From DASUPK01 sp963801055 (lineage in GTDB: Bacteria > Actinomycetota > Thermoleophilia > Solirubrobacterales > 70-9): a stretch of DNA of 64,000 nucleotides. Under the pieces are notes generated by a model. The model saw nothing but the letters and a program-made list of their open reading frames with translations, ran no database searches and was not told the origin of the DNA. The stretch covers positions 1-64,000 of the forward strand of contig CAWDDE010000001.1 in the NCBI GenBank assembly GCA_963801055.1, read 5' to 3'. Of this stretch, positions 49,702 to 58,333 are shown piece after piece. Numbering within the stretch: position 1 is the stretch's first letter; the number at the start of each line of letters is the position of its first letter. A program made the translations under genes and the position numbers.

Positions 49702-51533
49702 GAGACGATGGTGACGACGCCCTCGCCGCCGTCGACGCGGATCCGGTCGCCGGTCTTGATTCGCGCCGTGGCATTTCCGGTGCCGACGACCGCCGGCATC
49801 CCGTACTCGCGAGCGACGATCGCGGCGTGGGACATGATCCCGCCAATGTCGGAGACGGCTCCGGCGACCTTTCCGAAGACGGGTGTCCAGCTCGGCGAGG
49901 TCACCGGGGCGACGAGGATCTCGCCGTCGGTGAGATCACCGATGTCGCGCACGTCGAGGATCACGCGAGCGGTGCCCTCCACGACGCCGGGCGAGCCGGC
50001 GAAGCCGCTCAGCGACCCGCCTCCGTCGCTCTCGGCCGCCGCCCACTCCTGCACGCGCTCGGTCGTGATGCCCCAAAGCATGATCGTCAGAGGCTCGGTG
50101 ATCGCCTCGGGTACCGCCCCGAGGGCCGGCGGCGGCGACCAGGCGCGCATCGCGTCCATGATCCGCTTGCGCTCGGCCACGATCGGAGGCCAGTAGCCGG
50201 GACCGCGCCCGGTCGATCCGGCCGCCCACGCAAGCCTCAGGTCGATGAGAGCATCCGAGACCTCGCTGCGCTGCAGGTAGAAGATGTCCTCCGCGTCATC
50301 CAGGAAGCCGTTCCGCGCGAGCAGGTGGCCGAACTCCCGCACCTTGTTCCAGAAGACGGTGTGGTACCAGTGCTCGACGTAGAAGTTGTGGCTCTCCACG
50401 TAGGGGAAGACCGTGCGCGAGAGGCCGAGGGCCTGGTCGAATGCCTGGCGAGCCTCGTCGTCGGTAAGCAGGTCCCGGTACCCCGAGGCAATGCGGTCCC
50501 GCTCCGCGGTCACCGCATCGAGGGGCCGCGCGATCTCCTCACCTGCCTCCAGGCGCTCGATGTAGGAGCGGACGCCGGCAATCGGGATAGCCGGATCGTC
50601 GATCCACGAGCGATGGTGGTGATAGAAGCCGTTGCCATTGGAGTAGTTGAACCAGGGCGATTTGGTGTCCTCCCAATCGGAGAGCCACGCCTCGCCCTCA
50701 TCGCTTCCGGAGAGGGCGGCGCGCAGTGACTCCTCGTCCGAAGCCGCCTTGATCGCCTCCGCGATCCCATCCTCGACCGCGCGCTGCGCGAGGCGCTTGA
50801 GCTCCTCGTCGGGACGGAAGAGGACCACGTCGATGCCGGAGACCATCGTCGCGATCGTCTGGTCCCCGATGTCGGGGAACGAGCGCTTGCAGAGCTCGTA
50901 GAAAACGAGATACGCGGCGTAGCCCAGGTTGAGGAACTCGAAGTGGTACTGCCAGATCCGATCGATGCTCTCGAGCAGCCGGTCGTACGCGACGAGCAGC
51001 GTGTGGCTCGATCCCAGCCCTCGCGCCTCGGTGACGACCGCCTCGTTCTCGACGTCGGGCAGCTCCGGGACCTCGAGCGTCTCAATTCCCCGGATCTCCT
51101 CCTCGACCTTCTGCTGCCAGCGGCCATAGAGCTCGTCCCAGTTCTGGAAGTAGAAGCCGGCGCGCTTCTCGAACTCCTGTGCGCGGCGGCCGATCTCGGC
51201 CTCGTCGGTCACGGCGTTGGCGCTCATGTACACCCACCCGTAGAGCACGCGATGGTCGATGCCGAGGGCGGGCGGCACCAGGAAGATCCGGGAGTTGGCT
51301 TGGCCGAGGGCGAGGTATGGAGAATCGGCGGTGACGAAGTCGAAGGGGAACATCGGCTCAGGGAAGTGCATGCCGTCGCGGAACCAGCCGCGCCGCTCCT
51401 CGTCCTCGCGCCGCTCCTTGCTGAACAGGGCGTAGTAGGGGAACATCGCCTCCCAGCCCTCGCAGCCGTCGGGCGCGGGCACCTCGAAGGGGCTCAGGAA
51501 ACCCTGGACCCCGGTCTCGGCCGTAGCGGACAT
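49698..51533 (-). CDS. Second phenylphosphate-synthase alpha-like (PEP-utilising swivelling-domain) protein
   Basis: This 611-residue paralogue of the protein at 39245-41083 is similar along its whole length. C-E-G-W-E-A-M-F-P-Y, F-Y-F-Q-N-W-D-E-L-Y and P-P-P-A-L-G-A-V-P-E-A match, and the C-terminal catalytic His is kept in D-I-G-G-I-M-S-H-A-A-I-V-A-R-E-Y-G. No ATP-grasp gene lies beside it, so it may share the beta subunit at 41080-42099 or depend on one elsewhere. GGAGGAGG before the ATG. It heads an operon with a phytoene-desaturase-like flavoprotein and an SDR, and faces a LysR gene. Confidence 0.82.
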   Translation of the reverse strand: MSATAETGVQGFLSPFEVPAPDGCEGWEAMFPYYALFSKERREDEERRGWFRDGMHFPEPMFPFDFVTADSPYLALGQANSRIFLVPPALGIDHRVLYGWVYMSANAVTDEAEIGRRAQEFEKRAGFYFQNWDELYGRWQQKVEEEIRGIETLEVPELPDVENEAVVTEARGLGSSHTLLVAYDRLLESIDRIWQYHFEFLNLGYAAYLVFYELCKRSFPDIGDQTIATMVSGIDVVLFRPDEELKRLAQRAVEDGIAEAIKAASDEESLRAALSGSDEGEAWLSDWEDTKSPWFNYSNGNGFYHHHRSWIDDPAIPIAGVRSYIERLEAGEEIARPLDAVTAERDRIASGYRDLLTDDEARQAFDQALGLSRTVFPYVESHNFYVEHWYHTVFWNKVREFGHLLARNGFLDDAEDIFYLQRSEVSDALIDLRLAWAAGSTGRGPGYWPPIVAERKRIMDAMRAWSPPPALGAVPEAITEPLTIMLWGITTERVQEWAAAESDGGGSLSGFAGSPGVVEGTARVILDVRDIGDLTDGEILVAPVTSPSWTPVFGKVAGAVSDIGGIMSHAAIVAREYGMPAVVGTGNATARIKTGDRIRVDGGEGVVTIVS

Positions 51534-51560
51534 CTCAACCTCCTCCGTGGCTCTCAGTGA

Positions 51561-51579
51561 CCGGACGTTACGGGTCCGG
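51561..51579. promoter_or_regulatory. Inverted repeat CCGGAC-N7-GTCCGG in the LysR/dikinase divergent promoter
   Basis: Six-base perfect arms lie in the 105-bp space between the divergent swivelling-domain gene and the LysR gene, where a LysR regulator normally binds. It is a candidate recognition site. Confidence 0.45.
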
Positions 51580-51638
51580 CGGGGACCGATCAAGACTCGA
51601 TTCGCCCGCCTGTGAAAGGCGGCGCCTATCATGGCTGG

Positions 51639-52535
51639 ATGGAGTTGCGGCAGCTCTCATCGTTCGTCGCCGTCGCCGAGGAGCTCCACTTTCGCCGCGC
51701 GGCCGAGCGGCTCCATCTGGCGCAGCCGAGCGTCAGCCAGCAGATCCGCACGCTCGAGGCGGAGCTCGGGGTCCAGCTATTCCAGCGAAACCGCCGGGGC
51801 GCCGCGCTGACGGCCGCCGGAGAAGCGCTGCTCCCAGAGGCGCGCGAGCTGCTGGCGCGGGCGGATCAGGCCGCCGCTCTCGCGCGGTCGACCGGCGCGG
51901 GCGAGCGCGGCCGCCTGCGCCTCAGCCTGACCCGCTCGCTGACGGGAGGCATCGCAGGCGCGATCGTCGCCGAGTACCGCAGGCGATATCCCGCCGTCGA
52001 GCTCGAGCTGAGCGTCGGCAACACGATGCTCCACATCGAGCAGCTGCTGGAGGGGGACATCGACGTGGGCTTCGTCCGTCCTCCGCTCGAGCAGCCCGCC
52101 CTCGAGGAGCTCGTCCTCGACAGGGAGCCGATGGTCTGCGTGCTCCCCAAGGGTCACCCGCTGGCACAGCGGACGACGGTGCGGCCCCGGGACCTCCAGG
52201 ACGAGCCGCTGGTCTGGTGGCCGGAAAGCCACGGCCCCGGCGCCTGGCGCGAGGTGCGCCGAGAGGTCTATGGCGAGCCGCCGTGGCGCCCAATCGACCG
52301 CACGGAGCCCGAGGAGGAGCGGATCGTCTCGGCGGTCGCAGAGGGCGCGGGGATCTCCTTCATCATGCTCGAGCGCTCTCGCAGCCTGAGGATCCCGGGG
52401 GCCGTCTACCGCCGCTTCGCCTCTCCGGAGCCGACGATGGGTATCGCGCTCGCCTGGCGACGCGGCGACACTCTGCCCACCCTGAAGAGGCTCCGGGAGG
52501 TGGCCACGCGCGCCGCCGCGCAGGCCGCCGCCTAG
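51639..52535 (+). CDS. LysR family transcriptional regulator
   Basis: This 298-residue regulator has an N-terminal winged helix: L-R-Q-L-S-S-F-V-A-V-A-E-E-L-H-F-R-R-A-A-E-R-L-H, then Q-P-S-V-S-Q-Q-I-R-T-L-E. A LysR substrate-binding domain of about 200 residues follows, ending with a G-I-S-F-I-M-L segment. Divergent placement next to the second dikinase-like operon is the classic LysR arrangement, so it probably activates that operon in response to a pathway compound. The start is fixed by M-E-L-R-Q-L. Confidence 0.92.
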   Translation: MELRQLSSFVAVAEELHFRRAAERLHLAQPSVSQQIRTLEAELGVQLFQRNRRGAALTAAGEALLPEARELLARADQAAALARSTGAGERGRLRLSLTRSLTGGIAGAIVAEYRRRYPAVELELSVGNTMLHIEQLLEGDIDVGFVRPPLEQPALEELVLDREPMVCVLPKGHPLAQRTTVRPRDLQDEPLVWWPESHGPGAWREVRREVYGEPPWRPIDRTEPEEERIVSAVAEGAGISFIMLERSRSLRIPGAVYRRFASPEPTMGIALAWRRGDTLPTLKRLREVATRAAAQAAA

Positions 52536-52538
52536 TGC

Positions 52539-53858
52539 CTACCGCCCGGTCTGACGGCGATCCACCACCCGCACCGCCTTGCCCTCGCTGCGCGGGATCG
52601 TGCCGGGCTCGACCACGGAGACGTCGATCCGGATGCCGGTGTGGTCGCGGAGCAGCAGCTCGAGGCGCTCGGTGAGGGCGGCACGGTCGATCCCGACGAC
52701 GGCCGGCTCGCACTCCACGCTGACCTCGTCCATCTCCGCCGGGCGCTCGACGATCAGCCGGTAGTGAGGACCGACCTCCTCGACGCCGAGCAGCAGCGTC
52801 TCAATCGTCGACGGGAAGAGGTTGACCCCGCGGATGATCAGCATGTCGTCGAGGCGGCCGCGGAGGGCGGCGATGCGCGTCATCGTGCGGCCGCACTCGC
52901 ACGGATCGGAGGTGACGGAGCCGATGTCACCAGTGCGGTAGCGGATCAGCGGTTGAGCCTCCTTGGTCAAGGTGGTGAAGACCAACTCCCCATCGGCGCC
53001 CTCGGGCACCGCGTTGCCCGTCTCGTGGTCGAGCACCTCGACCAGGAAGTGGTCTTCCTGCACGTGTAGCCCGTGACGGGCGACCCGGCACTCGGCGGCG
53101 ACGCCTGGACCGCACATCTCCGATAGGCCGTAGAAGTTGACCGCGTCCATGGCGAGCTCGCGGTCGAGCTGGTCACGCATCTCCTCGGTCCAGGGCTCCC
53201 CGCCGAGGAGGCCGAGCTCGAGCGGGAGGTCGGCGGGGTCAATACTGGCCTCCCGGATCGCCTGCGCGATCACCAGCGCATAGGACGGAGTAGCGCAGAG
53301 CGCCTCGCCGCCCAGGTCGGAGAGCAGCATCGCCTGGCGCGCGGTGAAGCCGCCCGAGACCGGGATCACCGTGGCCCCGATCCGCTCGCCGCCGTAGTGG
53401 AAGCCGAGACCGCCGGTGAAGAGGCCATAGCCGTTCGCGTTGTGGACGACCATCCCGGGGCGGACCCCGGCCATCGTCATGCAGCGGGCCATCACCTCAA
53501 TCCAGACCTCGAGGTCAGCGCGCGTGTAGCTGACCACAGTCGGCTTGCCGTGTGAGCCGCTGGAGGCATGGACGCGGACGACCTGATCGCGCGGGACGGC
53601 CAGCAACCCGAAGGGGTAGTTCTCACGCAGGTCCGACTTGCGGCTGAACGGGAGTCGGGCGAGGTCGCCGAGCGAGGCGATCTCGCGCGCGTCGGTGATG
53701 CCCGCCTCGGCGAAGCGTGCGGCGAACGGAGGCTGACCCTCGAGCGATCGTTCTAGCGTGGCGCGGAGCCGTTCGAACTGGAGCTCCCGGAGCGCCTCCC
53801 GTGGCCCGGTCTCGACCGGGTCCCAGACCGCCGCCTCAGAGCTTGCGCTGGCGGGCAT
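52539..53858 (-). CDS. paaK: Phenylacetate-CoA ligase family protein (PaaK-like)
   Basis: This 439-residue ANL-superfamily ligase has the PaaK hallmarks. V-H-A-S-S-G-S-H-G-K-P-T is the P-loop, then N-A-N-G-Y-G-L-F-T-G-G-L-G-F-H-Y-G and Y-G-L-S-E-M-C-G-P-G. Y-R-T-G-D-I, R-G-R-L-D-D-M-L-I-I-R-G-V-N-L-F-P and a C-terminal G-K-A-V-R-V-V with the lysine follow. It adenylates an arylacetate and makes the CoA thioester. Its first 23 bp overlap the end of the DpgC-like gene, so the two are co-translated. No paaABCDE epoxidase genes are nearby, so its product probably enters another route. Confidence 0.88.
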   Translation of the reverse strand: MPASASSEAAVWDPVETGPREALRELQFERLRATLERSLEGQPPFAARFAEAGITDAREIASLGDLARLPFSRKSDLRENYPFGLLAVPRDQVVRVHASSGSHGKPTVVSYTRADLEVWIEVMARCMTMAGVRPGMVVHNANGYGLFTGGLGFHYGGERIGATVIPVSGGFTARQAMLLSDLGGEALCATPSYALVIAQAIREASIDPADLPLELGLLGGEPWTEEMRDQLDRELAMDAVNFYGLSEMCGPGVAAECRVARHGLHVQEDHFLVEVLDHETGNAVPEGADGELVFTTLTKEAQPLIRYRTGDIGSVTSDPCECGRTMTRIAALRGRLDDMLIIRGVNLFPSTIETLLLGVEEVGPHYRLIVERPAEMDEVSVECEPAVVGIDRAALTERLELLLRDHTGIRIDVSVVEPGTIPRSEGKAVRVVDRRQTGR

Positions 53859-55047
53859 TCCAGTGCTCCTCGAGGTTGCTGACCAGTGCAGGGCTCAGGT
53901 GGCAGTAGGCCTGCTCTTTCGAGAAGGTCGCCATGTAGCGGCGGAAGACGTCGAGCGGCTCCTCGCCGACGCGGAGGGCGCGGCGGTTGGCGGCCGCGTT
54001 GATCAACCCGGAGCTGGTCAGCGCCTCCACCCGCGCCGCGATCGCCCCGTCGACGGCGTCGGGCCCGACCACCTCGTCGCAGAGCAGCTCCGCGGGCGGG
54101 ACGCCCGCCTCGAACTCCCGCCCGGAGAGGATCGCCTGCCGCGCCAGCCGGTCGCCGACCGATCGGGGCATCCGCAGGGGGGAGGCCCCCGGGATGATTC
54201 CCTCCTTGCGGGCCGGCAGGAAGAGCCGGCAGCCGCGGGCGGCGATCACGTGATCCATGACATGGAGGAGCTGGCAGGCGCCGCCGATCGCATAGGTCTC
54301 GGCGGCTGCGACCCAGAGCTTCTCGGTGGTCTCCTCAGGCTCGTCAGGGCGGTACTCGGGCCCCGACAGCCCCCGATAGATCTTGTTGACGTAGCCGAGG
54401 TCGCGGGTGATGAAGAACATGAACGGGAGCTGGCCGAGGTAGAGCCGGGTCAGGTTGAGCCCCGAGCCGAAGATCCGCCCGCCCGCGTACCGCGGGTGGT
54501 CGACCACGCCGCCCCGCATCACGCCGATCTCGATCTCGGGGTCGAGCAGGATCAGGTCGACCGCGCACTCGGTGGCCCAGAGCGTAGTGTCGTCCTCGGC
54601 GTTCAGGTGACGGGGGTTGCGGACCTCCAGGTAGCCGGCCCTGCCCTCGCGGCGCACGTGGACCGTGCCGAGGTCGGCCGAGCCGGTGGCGCGGAAGTCC
54701 TCGATCCGCTGGAGCGCCTCCCGGGTGGGGCGGAGCATCGCCCAGACCAGGTGGGAGCCGGCGCGGGGCGAGGCGAGCACGTGCGACAGGAAGAGGCCTT
54801 GGGCGATCTCGACGCCGTGCTTGTCGGCCAGCCTGCGCTCGGACTCGGCGGCCAGCTGCTGCCGGCTCGGGACGAGCCCCGGGTAGCGCTCGGCCGCAGC
54901 GTCCAGCAGCTCCTCGTCACGCAGGGCCTTCGAGAGACCATCGGTGAGTTCGTCATAGATCGCTTCGACGTTCGAGCGCAGGAACTCAATCCGCCTCTCG
55001 TTGGTCCAAGCGGTCGTCTCAGGGCTAAGTGTCAGAAAACCTGACAA
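53836..55047 (-). CDS. DpgC-like crotonase-fold cofactor-independent dioxygenase
   Basis: This 403-residue protein is longer than ordinary crotonases. It follows DpgC, which oxidises 3,5-dihydroxyphenylacetyl-CoA to the arylglyoxylate with O2 and no cofactor. Helical N-part motifs R-L-A-D-K-H-G-V-E-I, G-S-H-L-V-W-A-M-L-R-P and N-A-E-D-D are followed by the crotonase core: G-V-M-R-G-G-V-V-D-H-P-R-Y-A-G, A-I-G-G-A-C-Q-L-L, P-A-R-K-E-G-I-I-P-G-A and R-R-Y-M-A-T-F. The TTG start at 55045-55047 overlaps an operator-like palindrome. Pairing with an arylacetate-CoA ligase supports an arylacetyl-CoA substrate. An enoyl-CoA hydratase-like activity cannot be ruled out. Confidence 0.75.
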   Translation of the reverse strand: MSGFLTLSPETTAWTNERRIEFLRSNVEAIYDELTDGLSKALRDEELLDAAAERYPGLVPSRQQLAAESERRLADKHGVEIAQGLFLSHVLASPRAGSHLVWAMLRPTREALQRIEDFRATGSADLGTVHVRREGRAGYLEVRNPRHLNAEDDTTLWATECAVDLILLDPEIEIGVMRGGVVDHPRYAGGRIFGSGLNLTRLYLGQLPFMFFITRDLGYVNKIYRGLSGPEYRPDEPEETTEKLWVAAAETYAIGGACQLLHVMDHVIAARGCRLFLPARKEGIIPGASPLRMPRSVGDRLARQAILSGREFEAGVPPAELLCDEVVGPDAVDGAIAARVEALTSSGLINAAANRRALRVGEEPLDVFRRYMATFSKEQAYCHLSPALVSNLEEHWNARQRKL

Positions 55048-55061
55048 TATCTCAGTCTGAG
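55030..55061. promoter_or_regulatory. Two adjacent palindromes between the divergent dpgC-like and acetoacetate-CoA ligase genes
   Basis: TGTCAG-AAAAC-CTGACA (55030-55046) and CTCAGTCTGAG (55051-55061) are both perfect inverted repeats. They fill the 15-bp gap and the start region of the DpgC-like gene. A TetR-type repressor bound here would block both divergent genes. Confidence 0.55.
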
Positions 55062-55062
55062 C

Positions 55063-57042
55063 GTGAGTCGCCTGGAGGAGATCGGATCCGTGATGTGGAC
55101 GCCGCCGGCCGACGTCCGCGAGACGACGCAGCTGGGCCGCTATCTCAACTGGCTGCGCGAGACCCACGGGATCGACCACGCCGGCTACGACGAGCTCTGG
55201 CGCTGGTCGGTCGACGACCTGGAGGGCTTCTGGGGGTCGATCTGGGACTTCTTCGAGGTGCGCCCCCACGCCCCGTACGAGCGGATTCTGGGCTCGCGCG
55301 AGATGCCGGGTGCCGAGTGGTTCACGGGCTCGCGCCTCAACTACGCCGAGCACATGGTCGGCCGCGAGGAGGACACCGACCGGGTCGCCGTCCTGGCGCG
55401 GTCGCAGACACGCGACGACTTCGATCTCACCTTCGGCGAGCTGCGCGAGCGGGTGGCGCGGGCGCGGGCGGGCCTGCGGCGCCTCGGGATCGGCCCCGGC
55501 GACCGGATCGTCGCGTACCTGCCGAACATCCCTGAGACCCTGGTCGCGTTCCTCGGCGCCGCCAGCCTGGGCGCGATTTGGGCGACCTGCGCGCCGGAGT
55601 TCGGGCCGCGCAGCGTGATCGACCGCTTCGGCCAGCTCGAGCCGAAGCTGCTGCTCGCGATCGCCGGCTACTCCTACGGCGAGAAGCCGATCGACCGCCG
55701 CGCCGAGGTAGCCAAGATCCGCGAGGCCCTGCCCAGCCTCGAGCACGTCGTTCACGTCCCCTACCCGGGCGGACCGGACGACGCCCTACCCGACTGCATG
55801 GAGTGGGACGAGCTGCTCGCCGAGGGCGGCCCGCTCGAGTTCGACCCGCTCGAGTTCGACCATCCGCTCTGCGTCCTCTTCTCCTCGGGGACCACCGGGC
55901 TGCCGAAGGCGATCGTCCACCGCCACGGCGGCATCCTGATCGAGGCCTATAAGAACGAGGGCCTGAGCTGGGACCTGCAGCCGGGGGACAGGCTGCTCTG
56001 GTTCACGACGACCGCCTGGATGATGTGGATGGCGCTGGTCAACACGCTGCTGCTCCGGGCCTCGATCGTGATGCTGGACGGCAACCCGATGTACCCGGAT
56101 CTATCGGCTCAGTGGCGGCTGGCCGAGGAGCTTCGGCCGACGCTGATGGGCGGCGTGCCCGCCTTCCTGATGGCCTGCCGCAAGGGGGGTGTCGACCTGC
56201 GTGAAATGGACCTGTCCAGCATCCGCCAGTTCTGCGCCGCCGGCTCCCCGCTTCCGCCGGAGGGATTCGACTGGATCTACGAGCAGCTCGGCCCCGACGT
56301 CCTCCTCAACGTCGGCAGCGGCGGGACCGACGTCTGCACCGGGATGGTCCAGGGCAGCCCGATGCAGCCGGTGTACCGCGGCGAGATCGCCGGTTGCTGC
56401 CTAGCCGTTGACGTCGCGGCCTACGACGAAAACGCGCAGCCAGTGGTCGGGGAGCTCGGGGAGCTCGTGATCCGCCAGCCGATGCCCTCGATGCCGGTCG
56501 GCTTCTGGAACGATCCGGGCGACGAGCGTTACCGCGCCGCCTACTTCGAGCATTTCCCTGGCGTCTGGCGCCACGGCGACTGGATCATGTTCACCGAGCG
56601 CGGCAGCTGCGTAATCACCGGGCGCTCCGACGCCACCCTCAATCGGGGCGGCGTCCGGCTTGGGACCGGCGAGGTCTACTCGGTGGTAGAGGGCATCGAC
56701 GAGGTGATGGAGAGCCTGGTCGTACACATCGAGGACCCCGAGGGCGGTCCCGGCGAGCTGATCCTGTTCGTGACCCTGGCCGAGGGGACCGAGCTCGACG
56801 ACGAGCTTCGGACGCGGATCGCCTCGGAGCTGCGAGGCACGCTCTCGCCGCGCCACGTCCCCGACACGATCGAGGCGGTGCCAGCGATCCCGAAGACGCT
56901 GACGATGAAGAAGCTCGAGCTGCCGGTGAAGCGGATCCTGCTGGGCGATCCGCCGGAGAAGGTGGCGAGCCGCGACGCCCTCGCCGATCCCGGGGCCCTG
57001 GACGCCTTCGTCGAGTTCGCCTCCGAGCGGGCGCCCGCCTAG
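55063..57042 (+). CDS. aacS: Acetoacetate-CoA ligase
   Basis: This 659-residue acyl-CoA synthetase matches acetoacetyl-CoA synthetase in length and layout: an N-terminal cap with Y-L-N-W-L-R, N-Y-A-E-H-M, F-S-S-G-T-T-G-L-P-K-A-I (the AMP-binding P-loop) and W-F-T-T-T-A-W-M-M-W. The acetoacetate-type G-S-G-G-T-D-V, G-V-R-L-G-T-G-E-V-Y and C-terminal K-T-L-T-M-K-K-L-E with the catalytic Lys follow. It activates acetoacetate for entry into central metabolism, which suits the acetoacetate-forming BKACE enzyme encoded at 16.3 kb. GTG start. It ends in a 4-bp tail overlap with the VOC gene. Confidence 0.9.
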   Translation: MSRLEEIGSVMWTPPADVRETTQLGRYLNWLRETHGIDHAGYDELWRWSVDDLEGFWGSIWDFFEVRPHAPYERILGSREMPGAEWFTGSRLNYAEHMVGREEDTDRVAVLARSQTRDDFDLTFGELRERVARARAGLRRLGIGPGDRIVAYLPNIPETLVAFLGAASLGAIWATCAPEFGPRSVIDRFGQLEPKLLLAIAGYSYGEKPIDRRAEVAKIREALPSLEHVVHVPYPGGPDDALPDCMEWDELLAEGGPLEFDPLEFDHPLCVLFSSGTTGLPKAIVHRHGGILIEAYKNEGLSWDLQPGDRLLWFTTTAWMMWMALVNTLLLRASIVMLDGNPMYPDLSAQWRLAEELRPTLMGGVPAFLMACRKGGVDLREMDLSSIRQFCAAGSPLPPEGFDWIYEQLGPDVLLNVGSGGTDVCTGMVQGSPMQPVYRGEIAGCCLAVDVAAYDENAQPVVGELGELVIRQPMPSMPVGFWNDPGDERYRAAYFEHFPGVWRHGDWIMFTERGSCVITGRSDATLNRGGVRLGTGEVYSVVEGIDEVMESLVVHIEDPEGGPGELILFVTLAEGTELDDELRTRIASELRGTLSPRHVPDTIEAVPAIPKTLTMKKLELPVKRILLGDPPEKVASRDALADPGALDAFVEFASERAPA

Positions 57043-57605
57043 GCGCTCTCGGCGATCAGCCCGCTGAAGAAGTCGGTGTCCGCCTTCTCGAGCTGGCAGA
57101 GCTCGATGTAGTGGCCGAGCTGGGCCGTCGTGTCGACGTAGGCGAGCCGGGCGCGGTTCGGGATCAGGATCGTGTACTCGAAGGCCATCCCGTGCTCGCC
57201 GAGGAGCTTCTCGACCGCATCCCACGCCTCGTCCCCGAGCGGGACGAGCATCGCGAGATGGTGGAGGCCGAGCACGCCGCCGTCCTTCGGCAGGAAGCGC
57301 CGGTAGAACTCGACCTCGCCGGAGACCGGCTCGATCAGCTCGATGATCAAGCCCCCGCGGGCCCCCATCGCGACCCGCGGCACCCACTCGATCTCCTCAC
57401 CACCCTTCCTGAAGCTGGCGCCCTCGACCGGAACCTCGGTGGAGTTCTCGACCCCGAACAGGTCGCGCAGCTCCTTCATGCCGCGGTCGAGGTCGGGGGT
57501 GACGTAACAGACCTGCCAGAGGTTGGCGAACAGGTCGCCGAGGGCCTCGATCGGGCGCGGGTCGTCGAATAGGCCCGAGGCGGGGCGGGGCGCGCCGCCG
57601 CTCAC
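57039..57605 (-). CDS. VOC/glyoxalase-like family protein
   Basis: This 188-residue protein has a vicinal-oxygen-chelate layout: L-W-Q-V-C-Y-V-T-P-D-L-D-R-G at the first strand and L-G-L-H-H-L-A-M-L-V-P with a metal-type His in the second module. A-Y-V-D-T-T-A-Q-L-G-H-Y-I-E-L-C with the terminal His/Glu follows. The reaction is unknown; VOC proteins include lyases, epimerases and extradiol dioxygenases. GTG start overlaps the stop of the upstream hydrolase gene. Confidence 0.75.
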   Translation of the reverse strand: MSGGAPRPASGLFDDPRPIEALGDLFANLWQVCYVTPDLDRGMKELRDLFGVENSTEVPVEGASFRKGGEEIEWVPRVAMGARGGLIIELIEPVSGEVEFYRRFLPKDGGVLGLHHLAMLVPLGDEAWDAVEKLLGEHGMAFEYTILIPNRARLAYVDTTAQLGHYIELCQLEKADTDFFSGLIAESA

Positions 57606-58333
57606 GCCGTCACCTGATCTCGCGCGCGCTCATGCAGGATGCCCGCGAGCTCCTCGATCCGAGAGAGCTGCGGGTGATGGCCCGCCTCCAGCTCGATCAC
57701 GTCCGTGATCTGCCCGTCACTGGCCATCCGTCGCTGCAGCGCGGGCGGAACGATGCGGTCCCCGGTGCAGATCACGTAGGTGCGGGGAATCCTGTCGAGC
57801 TCCCGGTTGAGCGAGACGGGCTCAGTGAGCGGAGCGACCGCCTGCGAGCCGGTCCTGCTCACGGCCCAATCCATCACCTCAGGCGAGCAGTCCCCGTTCG
57901 ACGCTCGGCAGGTCGACTCCGGAAGGGTCCCGATCGGGGGCTCGCCCGAGACGACGACGGTCTGCTGCACGAGGTCGTCGGCGCCCTCGGGAAGGCTCGT
58001 CAGGTCGACCAGGCTCTGACCATCGCGCGGCAGGAAGGCCGCCACGTAGACGAGGCGCCTGACCTTCTCGGGCCGGCGGGCGGCCGCCTCGGAGATCACG
58101 ATGCCGCCCATGCTGTTGGCGACCAGGATCGACGGCTCCCCGGCCGCATTCAGCAGCTCGCAGATCCGCTCCGTGTAGGCGCCCAGCGTCACCTCCTCCA
58201 CGGGGGTCGGGTCGTCGCCGGATCCCGGCAGATCCGGTGTCTCGGCGGTGTGGCCGAGCTCGTCCAGCCGCTCCGCCAGCGGCCTCCAGATCCAGCCGGC
58301 CACGAAGGCCCCATGGACCAGCACGAATCTCAT
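57602..58333 (-). CDS. Alpha/beta hydrolase, EstC-like
   Basis: This 243-residue hydrolase has V-L-V-H-G-A-F-V-A-G-W-I-W at the oxyanion strand, D-L-P-G-S-G-D-D, and V-A-N-S-M-G-G at the nucleophile elbow, where the first Gly of G-x-S-x-G is replaced by Ala-Asn. The acid lies in I-C-T-G-D-R-I-V and His in A-G-H-H-P-Q. It is a clear tandem paralogue of the next gene, joined by an ATGA overlap. Plant hydroxynitrile-lyase-like and EstC-like esterases share this plan. Confidence 0.82.
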   Translation of the reverse strand: MRFVLVHGAFVAGWIWRPLAERLDELGHTAETPDLPGSGDDPTPVEEVTLGAYTERICELLNAAGEPSILVANSMGGIVISEAAARRPEKVRRLVYVAAFLPRDGQSLVDLTSLPEGADDLVQQTVVVSGEPPIGTLPESTCRASNGDCSPEVMDWAVSRTGSQAVAPLTEPVSLNRELDRIPRTYVICTGDRIVPPALQRRMASDGQITDVIELEAGHHPQLSRIEELAGILHERARDQVTA

